A stretch of 64,000 nucleotides of DNA from CAWCDJ01 sp963796485 (GTDB lineage: Bacteria; Acidobacteriota; Terriglobia; Bryobacterales; Bryobacteraceae), in contig CAWCLV010000004.1 of NCBI GenBank assembly GCA_963796485.1, positions 868,001-932,000 of the forward strand, in the 5' to 3' direction. The translations under genes were made by a program, and so were the position numbers. The notes beneath the pieces were generated by a model. That model was given only the letters and a program-made list of their open reading frames with translations, was not told where the DNA came from and did no database searches. Each line of letters begins with the position of its first letter. Position 1 is the first letter of the stretch. Of this stretch, positions 53,446 through 61,411 are shown piece by piece.

Positions 53446-55788
53446 ATGCGTTGGGACCAGATCACCATCGTCAACGAAGGGCGGAATTTAACCGGGGACG
53501 CCGCCCGGATCTTCGCGTCGAAGCGGTACCCGGATTGCGTGAATACCTCGCTCAAAAAGATCGTCGTTCTAAATCGGCAAGCGTGCGCGAAGTATTCTCC
53601 GGGTGGTTCCGGGCACGGGAGCCACACGATCACCGATGATCTCACTGTTGGCGCCATCCTAAGAGCTTGGTTCGGCGAGACTTTGGTGCTGCCGTCTTCT
53701 GCGAAAGAAGAGATTCCGAGAAAAGCTGAGGTCCAACGCAAGAATGCTAATCTCCTCCGCCGCAATCCCCCGGTTCTGCGCATGTTTCTCGACGCGGATC
53801 GTGACGGCACTGTAGATGCCGATCCTCCCGATCACAAGAAATGGACCTGGGGCGAGAATGGTTATGGCGCCATCCTGATGGTGATGACCCGGGAATGGGC
53901 GGATGGGGACGTCGTGCCGGAACGGGCACCGATCGAGTTCGATTGGCAGAATGGCAAGGCCGACAATTGGCAGGCCCAGCTCTCGGTGGACTTTCCCGAA
54001 CGCATCCAGATTTATCGCGACAATACAGCCGGTGCCGAGTTGCTTCTTGGCCCGGGTCGTCACGGGCCATTGGATTTGATAGCCGACGGCGCGATTTCTA
54101 CGGACTTGACGGCACCACGCCGCGTCCGGCTCTGGATGAATGCCCCGGACTATCCGCAAAGCCAAGCCGAAGCCGACTGGATAGTCAAGCTCACTTTCAA
54201 ATACGAGGACGCATTCCTGAAACGCTCTCAGGAAGCCGTGCTGCGTATCACGCCATGGATCATGGCCAGCGACCTCGATCCGACTCACACGGTTTATGTG
54301 CGGGATATCCTCGACGACGACTTGACCGCCGTTGTTCCCTTAGTGGATTTCCGGATGAAGGAAACGCAGCAGCGAGCCAGGTATGTAAACACACTGGCTA
54401 ATTACCTGGCAGGGCAGATTGGAGGTCTGGCAACTGTCCAGCGCATGAAACTGGCGGCGAATTCCGATGAAAAAGGTTTCATGCGCGATGTGATGATGTT
54501 CGGGTACACGGCGTCGCCTTCCCACAACCGCATCGTATACCTCCATGAACTGGAAGAGCGATCCCCGCTGATGCCGTTGACCACCAGTATCCAACGCGCA
54601 GATACCAATGCGTCTGCTATCCAGCGGCCGCGAGGTCTGGCTGCTGGAGATCGCCAGGGCCAGGATAATGGAGGCAATTACCTAGTCAGTCCCAAACGGA
54701 CGGGGTATGAATACGGCAGGATCATTTACGGAGACCGGGAGGGCGGTGGACTGTGCCATGCCGGACCCTTCTTAAAACAACAGAGGATTCAGAATCCCAT
54801 CGTTTTGGACAGCACCTGGCTGGATGTAGGGCATGTGGACGAGTTCCTTAGTTTCGTTCCGGACTACGGGGGTGGCGCTAACCCGGCGAAACCTTTCAAG
54901 GTCTTGATCGCTAGTCCCCGGCTGGCATATCTGATGCTCTGGGCGACAGCTCGCCAGTTGACCTTCCTCGACGGAGCCGATATCGATCTGGCGATCTCCC
55001 ATGCGCTCGCGAAGAACCGGGAGTATTACAATCGGTCGCTGGTCTACGGCAGCCCTGATCTTCGCATGGATTCGCGGTTCGCGGTAATGGGGGACTCAGC
55101 CGGTCCGGACCTGCCGGCTCAAATCGCCTTTGCTACAGCTCTGAATCCTACGCCTCCAGTCCCCGCGAATGCTGACGGCAAAGTGATCTACTATACTACT
55201 GCCGTTCACGGAGACCGCATGTTGACGCGGCTTTGGCCCGGTCAGGACACTCGTCCCCTGCGGTATACCCAGGATGGAGGGATTACCCTTTTGCAGAAGC
55301 ACCGGGTAGCGCAGAGTTCACTGCTGGAACTCCGTAAAGACATCCGTAGGCACCTCGAAGTTTTGGCTGCCGACTGGCGGAAAGCGCTGGAGGAGATCCA
55401 GCCCAAGCTCAACGTGGCGCGTCAGATCCTAAAGGTGGAACTGGAACTCGAAGATGCGGATTTCATCGAAGTCCCGGTCATGCTGCACAGCAGCGAGGGC
55501 GGCAAGATCTTTTTCGATTCGCCCGACTGCGTCAATCTCCTTGCTTTGAACGGCGGCGGTGCCTGCACGTGCCTGGTGCCCAAGCCTTTCGGGCCCGTTC
55601 TCAATGGCGAGTACGTTTTTGAAAAGTATCTCGGCGAACAATTGCGCGCTTTCGGACTTACGGTTCAGTTCATCAATGATCTTCCGTTTTCTTTGAACCA
55701 CGGGGAAATCCATTGTGGGACCAACCAGCGGCACCAGCCATTGTCCAATCCGCGCTGGTGGCGGCACAAGCCCCCCAACATCCGGTGA
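53446..55788 (+). CDS. Peptidylarginine deiminase (PAD) family protein, eukaryotic-type domains
   Basis: The 780-aa protein matches the calcium-dependent PAD family of animals rather than the short bacterial agmatine-deiminase type. A PAD middle-domain segment is seen at ~105-150 (VLRMFLDADRDGTVDADPPD, then WTWGENGYGAILMVM). The catalytic domain has Asp348 in FMRDVMMFGY, His463 and Asp465 in WLDVGHVDEFLSFVP, and Cys757 in HGEIHCGTNQRHQP. KPFGPVLNG and FINDLPF also match. All four catalytic residues of PADs (D350, H471, D473 and C645 in human PAD4) have counterparts. An insert of ~120 residues lies between the His/Asp pair and the Cys. It would convert protein Arg to citrulline. There is no signal peptide; its neighbours suggest injected cargo (inference). 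Confidence 0.88.
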   Translation: MRWDQITIVNEGRNLTGDAARIFASKRYPDCVNTSLKKIVVLNRQACAKYSPGGSGHGSHTITDDLTVGAILRAWFGETLVLPSSAKEEIPRKAEVQRKNANLLRRNPPVLRMFLDADRDGTVDADPPDHKKWTWGENGYGAILMVMTREWADGDVVPERAPIEFDWQNGKADNWQAQLSVDFPERIQIYRDNTAGAELLLGPGRHGPLDLIADGAISTDLTAPRRVRLWMNAPDYPQSQAEADWIVKLTFKYEDAFLKRSQEAVLRITPWIMASDLDPTHTVYVRDILDDDLTAVVPLVDFRMKETQQRARYVNTLANYLAGQIGGLATVQRMKLAANSDEKGFMRDVMMFGYTASPSHNRIVYLHELEERSPLMPLTTSIQRADTNASAIQRPRGLAAGDRQGQDNGGNYLVSPKRTGYEYGRIIYGDREGGGLCHAGPFLKQQRIQNPIVLDSTWLDVGHVDEFLSFVPDYGGGANPAKPFKVLIASPRLAYLMLWATARQLTFLDGADIDLAISHALAKNREYYNRSLVYGSPDLRMDSRFAVMGDSAGPDLPAQIAFATALNPTPPVPANADGKVIYYTTAVHGDRMLTRLWPGQDTRPLRYTQDGGITLLQKHRVAQSSLLELRKDIRRHLEVLAADWRKALEEIQPKLNVARQILKVELELEDADFIEVPVMLHSSEGGKIFFDSPDCVNLLALNGGGACTCLVPKPFGPVLNGEYVFEKYLGEQLRAFGLTVQFINDLPFSLNHGEIHCGTNQRHQPLSNPRWWRHKPPNIR

Positions 55789-55827
55789 AAAGATCGCTTG
55801 AAACTCTGAATTTCCCGGTGGTGTCGC

Positions 55828-56118
55828 CTACTTCGGTGGTTCCCATGCCTCGCGATCGAGTTGAGGAAACGTAACGACACAAGTCCCGAATTCAGCTATG
55901 TTTTCGACCCGCGCCCGACCGTGCTGGTCCACATATCCGCGGACCTTATTGCCGTCCGGAAGCGTGATGGCGTACTCCTCCCAAGGGACCGGAGAATCGT
56001 CCTCGCCGATCAGTTGAATCTCGATCCAGTGTACGGGTTTCGGCTTGGGCGATGACTCTGCCAATGGACAGGGCACCACAGGCGAACCCACTGCACTGTT
56101 GCTAAAGGATTCGGACAT
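55828..56118 (-). CDS. Small adapter-domain protein of the contractile-injection type
   Basis: The 96-aa protein has a disordered Ser/Pro-rich N-terminus (~30 residues) and a compact beta domain: HWIEIQLIGEDDSPVPWEEY, ITLPDGNKVRGYVDQHGRAR, VENIAEFGTCVVTFPQLDRE. This WIEIxLxGEDxxPxPxxxY...LPDG...GxxDxxGxAR...C.V.FP.LD pattern recurs, in my recollection, in short proteins and C-terminal extensions next to type VI cargo. It starts four bases after the stop of the 113-aa gene, so the two are an operon, and it is convergent with the PAD gene (39-bp gap). Confidence 0.65.
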   Translation of the reverse strand: MSESFSNSAVGSPVVPCPLAESSPKPKPVHWIEIQLIGEDDSPVPWEEYAITLPDGNKVRGYVDQHGRARVENIAEFGTCVVTFPQLDREAWEPPK

Positions 56119-56122
56119 CCTC

Positions 56123-56464
56123 TTAAACTCCGTCGGATTTGGTCTTAAACCACTGCTCCAACTGGTCCAGCTTTTTCGCAGGCTCTACGCCATAGGCAAG
56201 CACGATATTACGCGCCTCTTTTGGCAGGCCTTCGATTGCGACTGCGCCCGTGTGCAGGTACATCCATTCAAAGTATCGAGCGACATCATATTGCAGAATA
56301 AAGCCGAGTCCCTCCGCGGACCGTACGGCGTCCGGCACTTCCGCTTCCAGCCGGTCAAGCGCGATCGTAGTAGTTTCGTTGAGAAGGCGGATCAAACGTT
56401 TCTCAAATTCCCGCCGCGAAGCATCGCCGAACACCCTCATCTGTGCATCGCGAATGACCAGCAT
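56123..56464 (-). CDS. Small helical protein of the type VI cargo-associated type
   Basis: The 113-aa product, started at the ATG at 56464, opens MLVIRDAQMRVFGDASRREF followed by EKRLIRLLNE. It continues as helices ending VARYFEWMYLHTGAVAIEGL. The motif set (M..IR..QM..F..A....F...L...L, then dV.RYi.lM...G) is one I associate with small proteins encoded beside VgrG/PAAR cargo genes, probably chaperones or adapters. It heads a two-gene operon opposite the PAD gene. The real partner is inferred from position only. Confidence 0.6.
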   Translation of the reverse strand: MLVIRDAQMRVFGDASRREFEKRLIRLLNETTTIALDRLEAEVPDAVRSAEGLGFILQYDVARYFEWMYLHTGAVAIEGLPKEARNIVLAYGVEPAKKLDQLEQWFKTKSDGV

Positions 56465-56615
56465 ACCGATTCGCTGATAATATAACGCCGGCTCCCCTCC
56501 GTCAATTGTCCTTTGCGCCCGACGGCAGTCCACTCCCCCTGAGCCAGCCCCGCCGCTTTAGAGATTGCCCAGGGCCTCCGACGCCGCAACGCATCTGTAC
56601 GATGAGCACGGGGAA

Positions 56616-56732
56616 ATGAAAGTCCTGCTGTACGCCATCGGGAACCAGCTCATGGCAGGCGAAGAATGGAACGGCGCCGTGATCCCTCTGAGGGAACTGA
56701 TCCGGCGCCATCGTCTGGCGGCGGGACTTTAG
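56616..56732 (+). CDS. Candidate 38-aa protein or 3' remnant of a lost gene
   Basis: The frame ending at the TAG at 56730 encodes MKVLLYAIGNQLMAGEEWNG followed by AVIPLRELIRRHRLAAGL. It is open upstream to a TAG near 56560, giving another protein-like segment (ASDAATHLYDEHGE) without a start codon. Composition and codon use look coding, but no complete gene fits. It may be the 3' end of a gene truncated before the helical-protein operon. It ends overlapping the stop of the convergent Gfo/Idh gene. Confidence 0.3.
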   Translation: MKVLLYAIGNQLMAGEEWNGAVIPLRELIRRHRLAAGL

Positions 56733-57835
56733 CCGACGTCTACTCCCAGGTCATCCCAGGTGACGACCTTTTCCTGAACCATCGCCTGATGCCCCAGGAT
56801 GGCGGTGAGAGCCGCCGTAGCGCCGCCTTTGACATCGACCGGCGGAGGAGTGCCCTTCGTGATCGCGTCGTAAAAGGCGGCAAGGTGCGCGTACTCGTTC
56901 TCCTGCTGCTTGGGCGCCAAAATCACCGGTTGCGCGCCCCTGCCCGGCGGGTACATGGTCGCGGTCATCAGGTCCACGCCGCCTTTCGTCCCAAACACGT
57001 AAACGTACTGGTTGCCGTTCGGCATGGACGCGGGATGAAACACGTTCTGGGTGAACGACATTTTCAGTCCGCCGGGATAGTCGTAGGTGATGCTGCCGCA
57101 ATCGAAGATGGTGCGTCCCGGAGGGTCGTTCTTGTAGAACACGATGGCCCCGAAACCGCACGCGCGCGTCGGATGATTGCCGATCGCCCAATTGCATAAG
57201 TCGAGATTGTGCACCGATTGCTCGATGAGATAGCCGCCTGACTTCGTGACATCGAAGTACCAGTCGCCCGACGTCCCGTTGTGATCCAGATCGGCGGCGG
57301 CGTGCCGCTGGGCTTTCACCATAATCACGTCGCCGATTGCGCCCTCATGGATCCTGCGCACCGTCTCGCCGAGCTGCTTCATCGACCGCAACTGTTGTCC
57401 GGCGACGAAAACTTTGCCGGACCCTTTGGCAGCCTCGAGAAGCGCGCGGACCTGCGCCGGCGTGGTGCCGACCGGTTTCTCGCAGTACACGTTCTTGCCT
57501 GCCTGGAGCGCCGCGATCGCCATTTCGGAATGCAGATACGGCGGCGTCGCAATGAAAACGGCATCCACGTCTTTGTTGTCGATGACCCGGCGCCAATCGG
57601 CGGAGGTCACTGGGTTACCGCGGGCTGCCGCCGTGGCCGCCTTGTCCAACCGGTCGGGTTTGATATCGCAAAGGGCGACCACCTTTGCGTTCGGCTGCCG
57701 GAGAACGCCCTCCAGCAGGAACGATCCGCGATTGCCAACGCCGATCATTCCGGTGCCAACCGGCTTATCGGACTGGAATGCGCCGGCGGTCGCCGCCGCC
57801 GAACCCAACAGGAACATTCTGCGATTCACGCTCAT
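56729..57835 (-). CDS. Gfo/Idh/MocA-family oxidoreductase with Tat signal
   Basis: The 368-aa product, started at the ATG at 57835 after GAGGCGAA, has a twin-arginine signal (VNRRMFLLGSAAATAGAF), so it should be folded and exported. It then has the Rossmann motif VGTGMIGVGNRGSFLLEGVL, IATPPYLHSEMAIAALQAGK, the active-site Lys in VYCEKPVGTTPAQVRAL, and SGGYLIEQSVHNLDLCNWAI with the conserved His. Such Tat-exported relatives are numerous in Solibacter-like genomes and are thought to act on sugars in the periplasm. It is separate from the operon at 13.6-17.7 kb but may share its chemistry. Confidence 0.88.
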   Translation of the reverse strand: MSVNRRMFLLGSAAATAGAFQSDKPVGTGMIGVGNRGSFLLEGVLRQPNAKVVALCDIKPDRLDKAATAAARGNPVTSADWRRVIDNKDVDAVFIATPPYLHSEMAIAALQAGKNVYCEKPVGTTPAQVRALLEAAKGSGKVFVAGQQLRSMKQLGETVRRIHEGAIGDVIMVKAQRHAAADLDHNGTSGDWYFDVTKSGGYLIEQSVHNLDLCNWAIGNHPTRACGFGAIVFYKNDPPGRTIFDCGSITYDYPGGLKMSFTQNVFHPASMPNGNQYVYVFGTKGGVDLMTATMYPPGRGAQPVILAPKQQENEYAHLAAFYDAITKGTPPPVDVKGGATAALTAILGHQAMVQEKVVTWDDLGVDVG

Positions 57836-58052
57836 ATTCGCCTCTCGCAACAGTCTACCTGAGTGCACCGTCGTGTACGGATTCAGCCGTTCGCCGAAGG
57901 TTGGCAGCGTCTGCCTGGCCGTCTCCGGTTAACCAATCGAAAACTTTGGATTAAGAACGTAAAGACTGGCCCTGCCCCTACAACTTCCTGGCGGTTCAAG
58001 CCGTAGAGTCTATGTAAGCCGCGCTCGAGCGGCAAACAGGAGAAGAACTCAA

Positions 58053-58511
58053 ATGAAAACCATTTCGAAAACAATGCTCGTCTCCGCCCTGATGGCCGGA
58101 GCCGTTTTCGCGCAGCCGCCGCAAGGGCCGCCCGATGCCGCCACCATGGTCCAGATGCGGGTGGAACACCTGACGGCGCTGCTCAACCTGACCACAGCCC
58201 AGGTCACCCAGGCAACCACAATCTTCACCAACGCCGAAACGGCCATCAGCCCGATCCAGACCAATATCCATACCTACCGCACCTCGCTCCAGACCGCGGT
58301 GCAGGGCAACCAGCTTGCAACCATCGATCAACTGGCGGCTCAGATCGGCACGGCCGAGGGCCAGATCACTTCGATCCAGGGCAGAGCCGACGCGGCTTTC
58401 TACGCCATACTGACCACCGACCAGCAGACCAGGTTGGCCGCCATGCCGGGCGCGTTGGGCGGCGGCGGCCGCGGCATGGGCCCCGGTCCGCGAATGCGGC
58501 GGCAAAATTAG
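58053..58511 (+). CDS. Spy/CpxP-like periplasmic protein
   Basis: The 152-aa product starts at the ATG at 58053 after AGGAGAAG and has a signal peptide (MKTISKTMLVSALMAGAVFA). The mature part is helical with the Spy/CpxP-type L-x-L-T-x-x-Q motif (LTALLNLTTAQVTQATTIFT) and a second one (AFYAILTTDQQTRLAAM). The C-terminal tail is Gly/Arg/Met-rich. Spy/CpxP proteins are periplasmic chaperones or metal/stress sensors. No adjacent two-component pair controls it. The upstream gap 57836-58052 shows no other gene. Confidence 0.75.
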   Translation: MKTISKTMLVSALMAGAVFAQPPQGPPDAATMVQMRVEHLTALLNLTTAQVTQATTIFTNAETAISPIQTNIHTYRTSLQTAVQGNQLATIDQLAAQIGTAEGQITSIQGRADAAFYAILTTDQQTRLAAMPGALGGGGRGMGPGPRMRRQN

Positions 58512-58562
58512 TAAGACGCGCCTCGATCAACGGCACCGCTCGAATTGGCTAGACTCAATACG

Positions 58563-59516
58563 ATGGAACTGGCCATTCGAGCGGATGACGTGCGCGCCGC
58601 GGCGGAACGCATCCGGCCCCTGGCACGGCGCACCCCCGTGATGACTTCGGCAGGCTTCGATGCCGAAGCCGGGGCGCGTGCTTTCTTTAAATGCGAAAAC
58701 CTGCAGCGCGGCGGAGCGTTCAAAATCCGCGGCGCGTCGAACCTGATCCTTTCCCTGCCCGCCGAGTCTCTTGCCCGCGGCGTGGTGGCCTACTCCTCCG
58801 GAAACCACGCACAGGCCACCGCGATTGCCGCCAGGCACGTCGGCGCCCCGGCCACGATCGTGATGCCCGAGGACGCGCCCCGCTCCAAGCTGGAAGCTAC
58901 ACGCGCCCACGGGGCAAACGTGGTCACCTACAACCGGTTTACGGATAGCCGCGAGGCGATCGCCGCGGGCATCCTCAAGGAATGCGGCGCCACGCTCGTT
59001 CCTCCCTTCGACCACCCGATGATCATGGCGGGCGCCGGAACCACGGCGCTCGAGCTGATTCAGGATTCCGGCCCACTCGACGCGCTCATCGCGCCCATCG
59101 GCGGCGGAGGCCTGCTCTCCGGCTGTGCCACCATCGCGAAGGACCTGCATCCCTCGATCCGCATCTTCGGGGCAGAGCCGGAGGGGGCCAACGACACCTT
59201 CCTTTCCATCCTGGCGGGTGAGCGCATCAGCGTTCCGCACCCGGAGACGATTGCCGACGGCCTGCGTTCGCCCAAGCCCGGCGAGCTGACTTTCCCGATC
59301 GTCAGGAAGTTGGCGGAGCGGATCATAACGGTAAGCGACTCCGAACTGCGCGCCACCGTGAAGTTCCTGCTGCTGCGGCTGAAAATCCTGGTAGAGCCGA
59401 GCGGCGCCGCGGCCGCCGCGGCCGTGCTGTTCCGCAAACTGCCGCCGGAAATCGGTACCGTCGGAGTGGTGATCTCGGGCGGGAATGTGGATTTCGAAGA
59501 CTTATGCCATTACTGA
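58563..59516 (+). CDS. Threonine dehydratase/serine racemase-like PLP enzyme
   Basis: The 317-aa product, started at the ATG at 58563, is a fold-type II PLP enzyme: the Schiff-base Lys in GGAFKIRGASNLI, YSSGNHAQATAIAARHVGAP, the phosphate loop GGGGLLSGCATIA, and EPEGANDTFLSILAG. The short length, without an ACT regulatory domain, fits catabolic threonine dehydratase, threo-3-hydroxyaspartate ammonia-lyase or serine racemase. Substrate specificity cannot be told. It overlaps the following deacylase-like gene by 13 bp, suggesting amino-acid or D-amino-acid catabolism. Confidence 0.87.
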   Translation: MELAIRADDVRAAAERIRPLARRTPVMTSAGFDAEAGARAFFKCENLQRGGAFKIRGASNLILSLPAESLARGVVAYSSGNHAQATAIAARHVGAPATIVMPEDAPRSKLEATRAHGANVVTYNRFTDSREAIAAGILKECGATLVPPFDHPMIMAGAGTTALELIQDSGPLDALIAPIGGGGLLSGCATIAKDLHPSIRIFGAEPEGANDTFLSILAGERISVPHPETIADGLRSPKPGELTFPIVRKLAERIITVSDSELRATVKFLLLRLKILVEPSGAAAAAAVLFRKLPPEIGTVGVVISGGNVDFEDLCHY

Positions 59517-61144
59517 TTCCGCTCCTGCTGTTTGCGGCTGCCACCCAGCCGTACGATCTCGTGATCCGCAATGGCCATGTGATCGACGGCACGGGCTCCC
59601 CCTGGTACGCAGCCGATATCGGGATCCGCGAGGGACGCGTCGCCGCGATCGGGCATCTCGCCGGAGCGCCCGCCCGGCGCACCCTCGATGCCCGCGGCAT
59701 GACCGTGGCCCCTGGCTTTATCGACATGCTTGGGCAATCGGAGATGAGCATCCTGGTGGACCCTCACCTGCCATCCAAGATTTACCAGGGGATCACGACC
59801 GAAGTGACGGGCGAGGGCGGCTCCATCGCGCCGCTCAACGACGCCATCATCCAGGCCGACCACGTGACCTGGGAGCACTACGGTATCCGCCCCGACTGGC
59901 GCGACTTCCGCGGCTACTTTGCACGGCTCCGAAAACAGGGCATGGGGATCAACCTGGCCAGCTATGTGGGCGCGACGCAAGTGCGCCGGATGGTCCTGGG
60001 CGACGATAACCGTGCGCCGGCCCCGGCCGAACTGGCGCGTATGCAGGAACTGGTGCGGCAGGCGATGCGGGAAGGCGCGATCGGGGTTTCGACCTCGCTG
60101 CAATACGCGCCGGCTCCCTACGCCAGTACCGAAGAGTTGATTGCGCTGGCGTCGGAGGCGGCCAAAGCCGGAGGCATCTACGCCTCGCATATTCGCGACG
60201 AGGGCAATGGGATCGACGCCGCACTCGGAGAAGCGTTTCGCATCGGCCGCGAAGCCCACATCCCGGTGGAGATCTGGCATCTCAAAGCGGCGGGCAGGAG
60301 GAACTGGGGCCGCATGCCGGAGATCGTCGCACAGATCAACGCCGCGCGCCGGTCAGGCGTGGACGTGGCGGCCGACACTTACGCCTATACCGCCGCATAC
60401 AACACCTTCTCGGCCGTCATTCCGCCCTGGGCGCACGACGGCGGCGACCGCAAACTGATCGAGCGTTTGAAGGACCCCGCGATGCGGGCGCGCATCCGCA
60501 AGGACATGCAGACGGATTCGGGTGACTGGAACAACGAGTGGCAGCAGGTGACCGGCCCGGAGGGCTTCATCGTCGGGGCGGTGCAGAACCCGAAGCTGAT
60601 GCCGATCCAGGGCAAGACCATCGCGGAGATCGCGAAGCTGTGGAACGAGGACCCGATCGACACGGTCTTCGACATCCTGGTTCAGGACGAAGCCTTCACG
60701 GGCGTCGGCATGTTCGTGATGTCGGAACCGGACGTGGCGCTGGCGCTACAGCAGCCCTGGGTCTCGATCTGCAACGACTCGCAGGGCACCGCGCCCGAAG
60801 GCATTCTCGGCCGGGAGCACCCTCACCCGCGCGCCTACGGCACATTCCCCCAAATCCTCCGGAAGTACGTACGGGAGGAACACAAGCTGACGCTCGAAGA
60901 CGCCATCCGCAAATTCAGCGCGCTGCCCGCGCAGCGGATGCGATTTGCCGACCGCGGCGTTCTGAAAGAGGGGATGTGGGCCGATATCGTGGTCTTCGAC
61001 GCCGCGGCTGTCCGCGACCTGGCGACCTTCGAGAACCCGAACCAGCTTTCCCAGGGCATGCGCTTCGTTCTGGTGAACGGAGTCCCCGTAATCGAGGAAG
61101 GCAAAATGACGAATGCGCTGCCCGGCAAGGTGCTGACGCACTAG
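59504..61144 (+). CDS. N-acyl-D-amino-acid deacylase-like amidohydrolase, secreted
   Basis: The 546-aa protein has a signal-like N-terminus (MPLLIPLLLFAAATQ) and the amidohydrolase/D-aminoacylase layout: DLVIRNGHVIDGTGSPWYAA, DARGMTVAPGFIDMLGQSEM, YASHIRDEGNGIDAALGEAF and VEIWHLKAAGRRNWGRMPE. His in SHIRDEG and IWHLKAAG match the metal-binding His of D-aminoacylases. The HxH that normally follows PGFID is replaced by LGQSE, and the conserved metal-binding Cys strand appears as TTEVTGEGGS. It is probably a metal-dependent hydrolase with an altered site, acting outside the cytoplasm. Confidence 0.8.
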   Translation: MPLLIPLLLFAAATQPYDLVIRNGHVIDGTGSPWYAADIGIREGRVAAIGHLAGAPARRTLDARGMTVAPGFIDMLGQSEMSILVDPHLPSKIYQGITTEVTGEGGSIAPLNDAIIQADHVTWEHYGIRPDWRDFRGYFARLRKQGMGINLASYVGATQVRRMVLGDDNRAPAPAELARMQELVRQAMREGAIGVSTSLQYAPAPYASTEELIALASEAAKAGGIYASHIRDEGNGIDAALGEAFRIGREAHIPVEIWHLKAAGRRNWGRMPEIVAQINAARRSGVDVAADTYAYTAAYNTFSAVIPPWAHDGGDRKLIERLKDPAMRARIRKDMQTDSGDWNNEWQQVTGPEGFIVGAVQNPKLMPIQGKTIAEIAKLWNEDPIDTVFDILVQDEAFTGVGMFVMSEPDVALALQQPWVSICNDSQGTAPEGILGREHPHPRAYGTFPQILRKYVREEHKLTLEDAIRKFSALPAQRMRFADRGVLKEGMWADIVVFDAAAVRDLATFENPNQLSQGMRFVLVNGVPVIEEGKMTNALPGKVLTH

Positions 61145-61193
61145 CCTGACAGGCCGCGGAAACCAGTTTAGCCGCCGATGGAAACGGACTAAT

Positions 61194-61224
61194 GCCGACA
61201 GGCCTCTGTTTTGGCCTTATCGGC
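61194..61224 (+). terminator. Hairpin downstream of the deacylase-like gene
   Basis: GCCGA(C)AGGCC (61194-61204) pairs with GGCCT(TA)TCGGC (61213-61224) around loop TCTGTTTT, with small bulges. There is no U-run after the stem, so it is a weak terminator candidate. A second small hairpin (GGCCG-TTTTG-CGGCC) follows near 61246. The rest of 61145-61411 shows no gene. Confidence 0.4.
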
Positions 61225-61411
61225 GAAGCAGCTTGCATCGGGCCGTTTTGCGGCCAGAGCGCCGGATGACCAACTTCCGAGCCGGCGACGATACACCCAG
61301 AGGCCAACAGACTACATAAGGGGAAGGGCGTGATACATCAGCTGTCCTATGATAGTCTGACTCGAGGGCTGATTCATAGAAACAGGCTCATTTTTTGAGG
61401 GGGGGTTAATC

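Noticed and set aside
52551..53810. 419-aa minus-strand frame across the LysM and PAD genes
   Set aside because: It is antisense to two genes with clear domains and lacks motifs of its own. Only the short 52576-52767 frame was kept, at low confidence.
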